A stretch of 64,000 nt of DNA, from the NCBI RefSeq assembly GCF_900100075.1, contig NZ_FNEG01000007.1, positions 1 to 64,000 of the forward strand, written 5' to 3'. The notes under the pieces were generated by a model that did not search any database, had not been told where the DNA came from, and was given only the letters and a program-made list of their open reading frames with translations. A program made the position numbers and the translations under genes. Within the stretch, counting starts at the first letter, position 1. Each line of letters starts with the position of its first letter. Source of the DNA: Chryseobacterium jejuense. Lineage in GTDB: Bacteria; Bacteroidota; Bacteroidia; Flavobacteriales; Weeksellaceae. Shown in pieces: positions 1 to 7,890 of this stretch.

Positions 1-247
1 TTGTAAGCTCGTGTATAGAATGTTTGCTGTAGTAAAAAGAGAACAACCTTTTGTAAATTTAGTACGATATAATTTGCATATGTCTTAGAATACACAGATC
101 TATCAGTGTGAGAATTAAATTTGCGATACTTGTGAAATTATTAGTGCTCTTTGTGTTTAAAAAAAACTTTCATAGATATGTAAAAGAAAAATCTGCAAGG
201 CTAGCGAGAGCATCAAAAAATATAAAATCTATCTTTTGAAGCCAAAA
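1..247. other. Left window edge, no gene recognised
   Basis: No convincing coding region is visible. An open plus-strand frame of 28 codons ends at about base 88, but it has no recognisable content and may be chance. A TAnnTTTG-like element (TAAATTTG) lies at 116-123 without a clear -33 partner. The stretch may be the 3' flank of a gene to the left. Confidence 0.3.
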
Positions 248-273
248 AAAGCTGCCTCATGAGAGACAGCTTT
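248..273 (-). terminator. Rho-independent terminator of the M23 peptidase gene
   Basis: On the minus strand an 11-position stem (AAAGCTGTCTC against GAGGCAGCTTT, one mismatch) with a TCAT loop runs into a T tract. It begins three bases after the stop codon at 277. Confidence 0.8.
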
Positions 274-276
274 CTT

Positions 277-1311
277 TTATAGATTCATAAACAACCTCGG
301 ATTTACCGGAGTGTTGTTTTTATGTACTTCATAATGAAGATGAGGTCCTGTAGATCGTCCGGAGTTTCCTGATTTAGCAATCACCTGACCTACTTTTACT
401 TTATCATTCACTTTGGAAACAAGTTGTGATAAATGTCCGTAAAGAGTAGCCAGTCCGTTTCCGTGAGAAACAATGACACAATTTCCGTAACCTCCTTTTT
501 GTCCGGAGAAAATAATTGTTCCCGCAGCAGCAGCTCTTACATCAGAACCGAATGCAACAGCAATGTCTAATCCTTTATGGAACTGCATCTGATCTGCTTC
601 AGCTGGAGGGTTATTTTTTTCCATAGGCGAAGCTTTCGAAGTCGAGGTTCCGGCAACGGCTTTAGTAGCAGATGTTGAAGCTGCCGATGCAGAAGCTACA
701 GGAGCAGCTTTTGGAGTTACCATCACTTTAACTTCTCTTTTATTTCCATAGCTGTCTGTAAGTTCAACTATTTTTTCCACAGGTTCAGCTTTAACTTCCG
801 GTTTGGGAGCAGCTGCAGCAACAGGTTTAGATTCTGTAGCAGCGTTTGATTTTACCGAAGCAAAAACAGTTTTAAATGGAATAGGATTTTTTCTGATACC
901 GAAATTAGATGAAATATATCCATCTGTAGGCATACCCAATGGAACCTGCATCAACTTTTTCTGTAGGTCCATCAGATACTGGCTGTATCGGTTGGCTTGC
1001 TTGGAAAGATAAATAGAATTGGCAATACTGTCCTGATCAAGCATCATTAGCTTTTCATTGGAGATGTCTTTAGACTTCAGGAAAGAGTTCAGTTGAGAAA
1101 CTGTTTGATCTACAAGAGTAAGATCAGTTTTCATTTTCAGATAATCTACACTGTCTTTTTCAGTGTTTATTTTTACGAGGTTCACTTCATAGTTTTTGTC
1201 ATCCTTCTCTGAGAAAAGTTTGGCAATGAAGATACTTTGTGCAAAAACTACTAATAAAAGTCCTCCCAGGAGAATGTTTACGTTCTTCTTGCTGTTTAGA
1301 AATTTTTTCAT
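277..1311 (-). CDS. M23 family metallopeptidase (LytM) with an internal low-complexity insertion
   Basis: Membrane-anchored peptidoglycan endopeptidase or a related cell-wall factor. Seen in the 344-residue protein: a single N-terminal membrane helix (about 12-34), a probable coiled coil (about 45-120), then a LytM domain. The domain starts normally with GYISSNFGIRKNPIP (131-145), but the expected continuation FHKGLDIA appears only at 244-251. In between lies an Ala/Pro/Lys/Ser/Thr-rich stretch of about 95 residues. The zinc ligands and active site look complete: H245 and D249, H293 in LYGH, and H324/H326 in PHLHYE. The domain should therefore fold around the insert. M23 proteins with coiled coils are usually involved in cell division or envelope remodelling. 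The gene is divergent from gpsA and followed by its own terminator. Membership of the family is secure; the exact substrate is not known. Confidence 0.92.
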   Translation of the reverse strand: MKKFLNSKKNVNILLGGLLLVVFAQSIFIAKLFSEKDDKNYEVNLVKINTEKDSVDYLKMKTDLTLVDQTVSQLNSFLKSKDISNEKLMMLDQDSIANSIYLSKQANRYSQYLMDLQKKLMQVPLGMPTDGYISSNFGIRKNPIPFKTVFASVKSNAATESKPVAAAAPKPEVKAEPVEKIVELTDSYGNKREVKVMVTPKAAPVASASAASTSATKAVAGTSTSKASPMEKNNPPAEADQMQFHKGLDIAVAFGSDVRAAAAGTIIFSGQKGGYGNCVIVSHGNGLATLYGHLSQLVSKVNDKVKVGQVIAKSGNSGRSTGPHLHYEVHKNNTPVNPRLFMNL

Positions 1312-1511
1312 ATTTCCTCTCTTAGAATATTTAAAACGGTTTTAAGACTGCAAATTTAATTAAAAATAAGTATTGTTGGTTATTCTTAATTAAAACTCAG
1401 TTTTTTCTGTATCAAACGCTGAATTGCATATTTAATTGTGCTGAAGCATTATTTTTTTCAGAAAGTGGTTTTTTATCATGCCTTAAAGTATTCTGTTAAA
1501 TCTTTGTTTAA

Positions 1512-1519
1512 TATATTTG
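1512..1519 (+). promoter_or_regulatory. Flavobacterial -7 element of gpsA
   Basis: TATATTTG followed by C fits the TAnnTTTG consensus and lies 17 bases before the chosen gpsA start. No clear TTG is present at -33, so this is a moderate call. It supports the start at 1537 over the upstream GTG at 1438. Confidence 0.5.
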
Positions 1520-1536
1520 CAGTTCACATTCCAATT

Positions 1537-2577
1537 ATGGCTAAAAAGAAAATTATTTCAGAATCTTCGAATCCAAAAAAGACTAAAAAGGATGTTTCTG
1601 TAGGAGTAGTAGGAAGCGGAAGTTTCGCAACTGCTATTGTAAAAATGCTTGTTGAAAATTGTAAAGTTGTGCACTGGTGTGTAAGAAGTGAGTTTGTAAA
1701 AGGAGCAATTGAGCTTCGTGGGCATAACCCGACTTACCTTACAGCTGCCCACTTTAACCTAAAGAGTTTAAAGTTAACCACAGATATTAATGAACTGGTT
1801 TCTGCCTGCGATGTTATTGTTTTGGCAACACCTTCCATTTACCTGTCGGATACTTTGGATAAGATGACTTGTGATTATTCAGATAAAATCTTTGTTTCTG
1901 CAATTAAAGGAATTATTCCAAAAGTAAATGATGTAGTAGCACATTATCTGCGTGATGAGTTTAAAATTGGTTTCAGAAACCAGGCCGTCATTGCAGGACC
2001 TTGTCATGCTGAAGAAGTGGCGATGGAAAGACTTTCTTACCTTACCATTGCTACCGTAGAAGATGAAACTGCAGAAAAACTGAAAGGAGTTTTCAGTTCA
2101 GATTTCATTAAGGTACAAACCAGTAAAGATATTCTGGGAAATGAGTATAGTGCTATTCTTAAAAATATTTTTGCCATCGGAGCAGGTATTGCCAGTGGAT
2201 TAGGATATGGTGATAACTTCACTGCTGTTTTTGTATCCAATGCGATCCGTGAAATGGAAATTTTCCTGGAAGCAATTTATGAAGCACCAAGAGATGTAAA
2301 CGAAAGTGCTTATCTGGGAGATTTATTGGTAACAGCTTATTCACTCTTCTCAAGAAACAGAAATCTTGGAAACCTTATCGGAAAAGGATATACTGTAAAA
2401 TCAGCAATCCAATCAATGAACATGGTGGCGGAAGGATATTATGCCGCACAATCCATTTACAAGACATCCAAACAGAAAAATTTGAAATTACCAATTATTG
2501 ATACTGTATATGCTATTCTTTATGAAGGTAAAAATGCAGAAAAACAATTTAAAAAGTTAACTGCAAAGTTGAATTAA
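1537..2577 (+). CDS. gpsA: NAD(P)H-dependent glycerol-3-phosphate dehydrogenase
   Basis: Reduces dihydroxyacetone phosphate to sn-glycerol 3-phosphate in the cytosol, supplying the backbone for phospholipids. The 346-residue protein has the Rossmann motif GVVGSGSFATAIV near the N-terminus, and the substrate/catalytic helix region with KNIFAIGAGIASGLG and GDNFTAVFVSNA typical of GpsA, including the catalytic Lys of KNI. Length fits the family. An in-frame GTG at 1438 would add 33 residues of hydrophobic, poorly GpsA-like sequence; the ATG at 1537 with a -7 promoter element just upstream is preferred. Monocistronic: a strong terminator follows within 15 bases. The first glycine motif (GSGSFA) differs slightly from the more common GAGSWGTA. 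Confidence 0.93.
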   Translation: MAKKKIISESSNPKKTKKDVSVGVVGSGSFATAIVKMLVENCKVVHWCVRSEFVKGAIELRGHNPTYLTAAHFNLKSLKLTTDINELVSACDVIVLATPSIYLSDTLDKMTCDYSDKIFVSAIKGIIPKVNDVVAHYLRDEFKIGFRNQAVIAGPCHAEEVAMERLSYLTIATVEDETAEKLKGVFSSDFIKVQTSKDILGNEYSAILKNIFAIGAGIASGLGYGDNFTAVFVSNAIREMEIFLEAIYEAPRDVNESAYLGDLLVTAYSLFSRNRNLGNLIGKGYTVKSAIQSMNMVAEGYYAAQSIYKTSKQKNLKLPIIDTVYAILYEGKNAEKQFKKLTAKLN

Positions 2578-2588
2578 TAAAAATAAAA

Positions 2589-2621
2589 AATAAGGTTCTC
2601 AAGTGAGAACCTTATTTTTTT
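2589..2621. terminator. Bidirectional terminator between gpsA and the VGINT cluster
   Basis: A perfect 12-bp stem (AATAAGGTTCTC / GAGAACCTTATT) with an AAGT loop is followed by a T tract on the plus strand and, reversed, by a T-rich tract on the minus strand. It can end both gpsA and the convergent minus-strand cluster. Confidence 0.88.
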
Positions 2622-2655
2622 GTAAATAGATCTGTAGAGTTAGAACTGAAGCTCA

Positions 2656-3432
2656 CTATTGACTCATTTTTGTAATAACTAAAGCCAATGACGATCTTAC
2701 ATTCAGATTACTGGCTGTAAATCCGTTGCCTGTATCAAATTCAAATTTTTGTTTGATAGTAGTGGGAGCAGACAATGTTAAAAAGTAACTCCCTTGAAAG
2801 AAAGTAAATGAACTTGATAATTGGCACATTCTATTCGTTTCTGTAATGTTGGTACCAGTAACTGCATTAATCATATAGGATTGTGTACAGGTGAAATTTT
2901 GAGAAAGGTATTGCGTATTGGAAGTTCCGTTATTGTTATTAGCATTACTTGAATCTACAGAATAGCGCAGAATATATGTTCCGGCTGGTAAAGTAATAGT
3001 AGAGGTGTCGGCCCCCAGGGAAGCTCCAGTAATTTTATTAGCTGCTACTGTAAAATTGGTAAGAGTGTTATTGGTACTTCCGGTAGGAATTAAAACCCCT
3101 GAACTAATAATTAACGACATAGCCTGAGGTTCAGCACCGGAAATGATGAGACGTTGCCATTGATCTCGAATCCATACATAATATCCTTTAGGAAAAGTAG
3201 AAGAACCTCCTTTATTGTAAATCATAAGACCATCTGTAGGGTTTGCAACTGGAATTGATGTACTATTGAGCACTGTTAGATCGTATTGTGGAAAGAGTAC
3301 CCCCTTATTAGAAGAATTAATGTCTAAAGCGCTGCTTGCATTGGGTGTGATTGTATTAATACCAACTTGCGCATTAACAAATGTCGCAAACAGTATTAAA
3401 GGTATACAAACAATATAAATATAGGTTTTCAT
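2656..3432 (-). CDS. Secreted VGINT-type protein, third of three tandem paralogues
   Basis: Function unknown. The 258-residue protein has a clear signal peptide ending in VNA-Q, immediately followed by the motif VGINTITPNASSALDI, then a segment reading roughly NKGVLFPQYDLT and DGLMIYNKGG. The same signature (VGIxTxxPxxxLxI, GVLxP, GLxIYNKG) occurs in the two upstream genes. Flavobacterial exported proteins of this kind carry it where the N-terminal region is thought to be a structural, possibly trimerising, module; that is family knowledge, not proven here. The C-terminal half is rich in Thr, Ser and Asn and probably all beta. No T9SS sorting domain is evident. It is the last gene of a three-gene minus-strand unit (11-base gap to the gene before it) and shares the terminator at 2589-2621. 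Confidence 0.7.
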   Translation of the reverse strand: MKTYIYIVCIPLILFATFVNAQVGINTITPNASSALDINSSNKGVLFPQYDLTVLNSTSIPVANPTDGLMIYNKGGSSTFPKGYYVWIRDQWQRLIISGAEPQAMSLIISSGVLIPTGSTNNTLTNFTVAANKITGASLGADTSTITLPAGTYILRYSVDSSNANNNNGTSNTQYLSQNFTCTQSYMINAVTGTNITETNRMCQLSSSFTFFQGSYFLTLSAPTTIKQKFEFDTGNGFTASNLNVRSSLALVITKMSQ

Positions 3433-3443
3433 TGTAATATTGA

Positions 3444-4265
3444 TTATTGGTTAAGGGCTGATCTTTGAATATCTACTTTTGCATTGGTGACAATGACCTC
3501 TCCATTATTTGGAGCAGAACCTCCCGCACCCAATTGATAAGTACCTCCTGCATCATGAGCAATGGAAGGGATAAGTGTAATAGGTGTCGCCGAAGTTGTT
3601 ACAAATGAAAAACTCATATTTAAGGTATGGGTTTTATTACTTGCTATAGACTGGGCGTTAATGCTTATCGTTTTTCCGTATTGAGCTCCGGAAACAGGGT
3701 CAACAAGTTTTACAAGATACTGATGGAGATGTACAGTAGTATTTCCAATTCCCGCAGTGGAAGTTTCCAGCGCTGTTCTTATATTAAGACATACATTTAC
3801 CAGATATCCACTGTTTCCAGGAAGTGTAATAGCTCCTGTTGATGCATTATAAGAAGCTCCAATATCATTGGAGATTACAGTAAAAGCCACATCATTGAAG
3901 TTTTTAAACGTGCCATTTGTGAAATTCCCCAATATAGGATAATCGGTGGTGCGTTGAAGCATCATATAACTTACCAGATTATAGGTGTCCGCCATCTGTG
4001 TCCATCTGTTATTTTTCCATATATAAATACCAGGACTAATTGAATTCCCTTTGTTATATATGATAAGACCCGGAGTAGGATTAATAACAGGGCTGATATT
4101 ATTTAGAATGTCTGTAATATCAACTCTAGGAAGAAGAACTCCTTTATTAGTAGACTCCGATACTTCCAACACGGCAGAGCCGTTAATTGTTGTTTTGCCA
4201 ATTCCTACTTGTGCATATGAAATCTGTGCTATGATAAATAATAGCAGTATATAACTTCTTTTCAT
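3444..4265 (-). CDS. Secreted VGIGK-type protein, second of three tandem paralogues
   Basis: Function unknown. The 273-residue protein starts with a signal peptide (cleavage after SYA-Q) and the motif VGIGKTTINGSAVLEV, then GVLLPRVDIT and PGLIIYNKGN, matching the neighbours on both sides. The remainder is a predicted beta-rich domain, with a C-terminal segment VIVTNAKVDIQRS. Gaps of 11 bases on both sides place it in one transcript with its paralogues. The shared N-terminus but divergent C-terminal halves suggest duplication followed by diversification of the exposed part. No cysteine clusters, lipobox or sorting signal are visible. Confidence 0.7.
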   Translation of the reverse strand: MKRSYILLLFIIAQISYAQVGIGKTTINGSAVLEVSESTNKGVLLPRVDITDILNNISPVINPTPGLIIYNKGNSISPGIYIWKNNRWTQMADTYNLVSYMMLQRTTDYPILGNFTNGTFKNFNDVAFTVISNDIGASYNASTGAITLPGNSGYLVNVCLNIRTALETSTAGIGNTTVHLHQYLVKLVDPVSGAQYGKTISINAQSIASNKTHTLNMSFSFVTTSATPITLIPSIAHDAGGTYQLGAGGSAPNNGEVIVTNAKVDIQRSALNQ

Positions 4266-4276
4266 TTTTTGTGTTT

Positions 4277-5383
4277 TTAGAGTTGTGATATTTTAATATA
4301 AGATCCTGTAGGAATTACATTCACAAGATCATAAAAAGTACTGTTCTGCATTCTTCCCAGTCGTAATCTTAATCCTCCGATAATGTTGGCATTAGGATTA
4401 ACAGGAACACTGTAATAATAGGACCATGTTGCTAAATGGTTGGTGTTCAGTTTTGAAACAATTGGGACTTCTTTTCTTGTATTCGTACCTGGTGTAAATG
4501 TATTGCTTGTATTAATGTATACGTCATTGGTGAAATCTATAAAATACCCCATCAGATAGTAAGTACTGCCGGTAAGAGGAGCTGTACCACCTTGCCCGGA
4601 AGGGCTTTCCGGAGGAGAATTTAAATTAAGGTTCACTTCTACCAGATAATTTCCCTGAGGAAGAACCAGAGAGTATCCTCCTGAGCTTGGATTCTGAACA
4701 ATTTTAAACCCGTTAATATTGGACACACCGGATATAGTAGGAAGATTTACTAATAGTTGCGTGTTGACACCGGCAGCTGCATTATCCAGAGCGGATAAAC
4801 TTCCGGTAAAATCAAGATAAGCAACTTTAGGTGTGTTTTCAGCGTCAATAGTACTTTGCCATTGATTTAAAGTGCCATTGAAAACGTGCAGAGCTTTATT
4901 GTTGCTATTAGTTCCACCATTAAAGCCTATAAGAGCATTCGCAGGAGAAGCTACCGGAGATGTTGTATTACTGAGACTGGTAATGTTCAGGTTTGGGAAT
5001 AACATTCCTTTGTTTCCTCCGGAGATGACAACTGTGGGAGTGCTGGTATAGCCGCTTCCTCCATTATTGATGGTAATCCCTGTAAGAACACCATTCGTGA
5101 TATTGGCAGTTGCACGAGCTTTTGTACCACCGTTTACAATAGATCCACCACCATAAAGGTTTACTGTAGGAGCTGTGAGATATCCACTTCCTCCATTATT
5201 AATGGTAATTCCAGTTACCACTCCTCCTGATATTGTAGCAGTGGCAGTTGCTGAAATTCCATTGAAACTTTCAATATGCAAAATTGCACTAGGGTCCGGT
5301 TTGGACGTGTTGATTCCTACACTTCCGCTTTGGGCTAATGCCACTGTTGCGAAAAATGTACTTACGAAGTTAACAATTTTCAT
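4277..5383 (-). CDS. Secreted VGINT-type protein with duplicated GGSGY module, first of three paralogues
   Basis: Function unknown. The 368-residue protein has a short signal peptide (through VALA-Q), then SVGINTSKPDPSAILHI, and later the shared GMLFPNLNIT and an altered ALIGFNGG segment. Between the two shared parts lie two copies of a 35-residue unit (residues about 45-80 and 89-123), each containing TGITINNGGSGY followed by a TxPTV motif; this insertion is absent from the other two paralogues. The C-terminal part is a long beta-rich domain ending in IKISQL. It is the promoter-proximal gene of the cluster. The repeat unit resembles GGSGY-type repeats seen in other secreted Bacteroidetes proteins, which is recognition from memory only. 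Confidence 0.7.
   Translation of the reverse strand: MKIVNFVSTFFATVALAQSGSVGINTSKPDPSAILHIESFNGISATATATISGGVVTGITINNGGSGYLTAPTVNLYGGGSIVNGGTKARATANITNGVLTGITINNGGSGYTSTPTVVISGGNKGMLFPNLNITSLSNTTSPVASPANALIGFNGGTNSNNKALHVFNGTLNQWQSTIDAENTPKVAYLDFTGSLSALDNAAAGVNTQLLVNLPTISGVSNINGFKIVQNPSSGGYSLVLPQGNYLVEVNLNLNSPPESPSGQGGTAPLTGSTYYLMGYFIDFTNDVYINTSNTFTPGTNTRKEVPIVSKLNTNHLATWSYYYSVPVNPNANIIGGLRLRLGRMQNSTFYDLVNVIPTGSYIKISQL
5015..5251 (-). repeat. Tandem in-frame coding repeat (GGSGY unit, two copies)
   Basis: Unit 1 (5144-5251) and unit 2 (5015-5119) encode near-identical peptides around TGITINNGGSGY. The strongest identity is over the 12-residue core, with diverged flanks, so the duplication is not recent at the edges. 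Confidence 0.8.
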
Positions 5384-5907
5384 CTTTACTATGTTTACGA
5401 AATAATTTTAATTAAATACACAGGAATATGGTATTAAATCAATTTAAATATACGTATAAAAAATGACTAATTTGTATTTTTAATATAGAATTAAATCTAT
5501 TTGTTTGAATAATTATCAATAAAAGGTGATTTTTCGTTTTTAAAATTCAATATATAATCACTTATTATTGAAAAAGTAAATTGACGTAAACGGTTATGAT
5601 TAAAATGTTTTTATACGACAAGTTTAAATGAATTTTTATTAATATAAAACAAATGAAGTGAGCTAACGGGATAATTACTTACATTTTGGTGAATTATGAG
5701 CAGATTAAAAATAGATTGTTTTTAATTAAAATTTACTTTTTGTCATTGTTATTATTAATCATTTCAATGTTCCTTTATTGATACTTTCCATTATATAGTG
5801 TTGTGTAATTAAGAAGTGTTTTTAGAACAAAAATTAACGTGTTAAAATCGTTAAACGCGTTTCTCTTTTTAAAACTTTTCCCGAAATTTGAACTAAAATT
5901 TAAAATT
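5384..5907. other. AT-rich intergenic region between divergent transcripts
   Basis: About 520 bases with no convincing gene on either strand. It must hold the promoters for the minus-strand VGINT cluster and for mqo. No full TTG/TAnnTTTG pair was found for either; weak elements only. No repeat or hairpin stands out. Confidence 0.4.
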
Positions 5908-7413
5908 ATGTCACAATCGCTTACAAGCAGAACACCGAAACCTAAATACGACGTTGTACTGATAGGGGGCGGAATCATGAGCGCTACTTTAGCCACGCTG
6001 CTTCATGAATTTGATCCAACACTTGAAATTGCCATCTTCGAAAGACTAGGAAGGTTTGCCAAAGAAAGTACAGCAGCTTGGAACAACGCCGGAACAGGGC
6101 ACTCCGCATTTTGTGAGCTAAATTATACACCGGAAAACCCGGATGGTAGTATTGATATCAAGAAAGCTGAAAGTATTGCAGAACAATTTGAAATCTCAAA
6201 GCAATTCTGGGCTTACTTATTAACGAAAGGTTATATTCAGGATCCAAAGGACTTCATCAATGCTTGTCCACACATGAGCTTGGTATTTGGAGAAAAAGAT
6301 GCTGAATATCTTAAAAAACGTCATGATAAAATGTCTGAGTCCGTTCTTTTCTCCGGAATGGAATTTTCAACAGATCATGATAAGCTGAGAGAATGGATTC
6401 CATTGGTAATGAGCAAAAGAAATAAGTCTGAAGTCATGGCGGCTACCAAAATGGATATGGGAACAGACGTGAATTTCGGAACCTTGACCAGAAAAATGGG
6501 AAGACATCTTTTGGAAGATTCAAAAGTTGAGGTATTCCTATATCACGAAGTGAAGGATATTAGCCCTAAAGAAGATGGTAAGTGGGAGATGAAAGTGAAG
6601 GATAGAATCCATAGTCACAAACAGGAGGTGAATGCTGATTTTGTATTTATTGGTGCCGGAGGATATGCGCTTCCATTATTGGATAGCTCTGATATTAAAG
6701 AGAGTGAAGGATATGGAGGATTCCCGGTTTCCGGACAATGGCTGGTAACACATAATCAGGAATTGGTAGAAAAACATCATGCTAAAGTATATACACAGGC
6801 TACAGTAGATGCTCCGCCAATGTCTGTTCCGCACCTTGACCTTAGAATTATTGATGGGCAGAAAGCACTTCTTTTCGGTCCTTTCGCAGGGTTTTCAACA
6901 AAATTCCTGAAAGAAGGAAGTTATCTGGATTTACCGGAAAGTGTAAATACTAAAAATTTAAAATCTTTATTTGGAGCTTGGTGGCACAATCTTCCTTTGA
7001 CTAAATATCTTATTCAACAGGTAGCGATGACGAAGTCTCAAAGAATGCAGCATTTAAGAGAATTTATCAAGGATGCTAAAGAAGAGGATTGGGAATTGAA
7101 AGTAGCCGGACAAAGAGTTCAGATCATTAAGAAAGATGATAAACTGGGAGGTAAACTGGAGTTCGGAACTGAAGTAGTTGTAAATAAAAATGGGACTATT
7201 GCATCTTTATTGGGAGCTTCACCGGGAGCATCTACAGCAGTAGAGGCAATGCTTACTGTGATCGAAAAATGTTTCCCTGAAAAATTGAATGGAGAATGGA
7301 AAGCTAAGTTGCTGGAAATGGTTCCGTCATATGGACAAAGACTGTCAGAACATCCTGAGCTTACTGAAAAAGTAAGAAAATATACCAAGGAAAAGCTGGA
7401 ATTAGAATACTAA
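5908..7413 (+). CDS. mqo: Malate:quinone oxidoreductase
   Basis: FAD-dependent, peripheral membrane enzyme that oxidises malate to oxaloacetate and passes electrons to quinone (EC 1.1.5.4), serving the TCA cycle. The 501-residue protein shows the dinucleotide-binding motif VVLIGGGIMSATLATLL near residue 15 and the Mqo hallmark stretch WNNAGTGHSAFCELNYTP shortly after, plus the C-terminal LGASPGASTAVEAML. Length is typical. In-frame codons extend upstream to 5839, but the ATG at 5908 opens directly into the conserved N-terminus and is preferred. It stands alone on the plus strand after a long AT-rich leader. No anomaly seen. Confidence 0.96.
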   Translation: MSQSLTSRTPKPKYDVVLIGGGIMSATLATLLHEFDPTLEIAIFERLGRFAKESTAAWNNAGTGHSAFCELNYTPENPDGSIDIKKAESIAEQFEISKQFWAYLLTKGYIQDPKDFINACPHMSLVFGEKDAEYLKKRHDKMSESVLFSGMEFSTDHDKLREWIPLVMSKRNKSEVMAATKMDMGTDVNFGTLTRKMGRHLLEDSKVEVFLYHEVKDISPKEDGKWEMKVKDRIHSHKQEVNADFVFIGAGGYALPLLDSSDIKESEGYGGFPVSGQWLVTHNQELVEKHHAKVYTQATVDAPPMSVPHLDLRIIDGQKALLFGPFAGFSTKFLKEGSYLDLPESVNTKNLKSLFGAWWHNLPLTKYLIQQVAMTKSQRMQHLREFIKDAKEEDWELKVAGQRVQIIKKDDKLGGKLEFGTEVVVNKNGTIASLLGASPGASTAVEAMLTVIEKCFPEKLNGEWKAKLLEMVPSYGQRLSEHPELTEKVRKYTKEKLELEY

Positions 7414-7422
7414 ATATTAATA

Positions 7423-7481
7423 ATGAGCAATGAATAGGCTGTATCAACAACATTATTCATTGCTCATCCCTTATTACTCAT
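7423..7481. repeat. Short dispersed repeat with inverted copy before gene at 7488
   Basis: ATGAGCAATGAATA at 7423-7436 is the exact reverse complement of 7454-7467. The segment 7451-7481 matches 12511-12541 at 25 of 31 positions. The unit reads approximately ATTCATTRCTCAT. The element ends 6 bases before the next start codon. Confidence 0.75.
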
Positions 7482-7487
7482 AGAAAG

Positions 7488-7889
7488 GTGGAAGAAATAG
7501 TTATAAAGCCGGTTATTGCAAAAGAACTCCTGGAATCTCTTCAGACAAAAATAGAAGAAGAGAAACAGGTGATTGTGCATTGTTGCTTTCCCGCATCACC
7601 ATTTTTAGGGAATTTAATCAGGATCTGGCATTCAACCTATCTTTTTGATAACCAGTCTGAGCATAGAAGCAAGCTGATTCATGCAGAGAATATTTCAATT
7701 TCTCCCTATTGGACGCCCGTTCCCTTTATGCAGGATTTTTGGTTTACTTTAATCTTTTCAGGATTACCGAAAGACTGTAAAAGTTTCGATCTTAAAGAAG
7801 TTATTCCTGAAGAAGGAGGTTTCTTTGTAGAATCTATTAAAAGAAATTCATTGGATGTTTATCGCGTAAAAATATCAGAATCTTATTAG
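7488..7889 (+). CDS. Hypothetical cytosolic protein
   Basis: Not recognised. The 133-residue protein has no signal peptide or membrane segment. It contains a Cys-Cys pair (IVHCCFPASPFLG), several aromatic residues in the centre (HSTYLF, PYWTPVPFMQDFWFTLIF), and an acidic segment near the end. The start is a GTG at 7488 preceded by AGAAAG; no ATG is available near the N-terminus. The stop is one base before the next start at 7891, so it is almost certainly co-transcribed with the ANT(6)-like gene. The 31-base repeat at 7451-7481 sits directly upstream. Codon usage looks like its neighbours. Confidence 0.65.
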   Translation: MEEIVIKPVIAKELLESLQTKIEEEKQVIVHCCFPASPFLGNLIRIWHSTYLFDNQSEHRSKLIHAENISISPYWTPVPFMQDFWFTLIFSGLPKDCKSFDLKEVIPEEGGFFVESIKRNSLDVYRVKISESY

Positions 7890-7890
7890 C

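Noticed and set aside
1..88. Open plus-strand frame of 28 codons at the window start
   Set aside because: No recognisable content, no start or neighbour context, and too short to separate from chance.
1438..1536. Upstream GTG start for gpsA
   Set aside because: Adds 33 residues unlike GpsA; the ATG at 1537 fits the family and follows a -7 promoter element.
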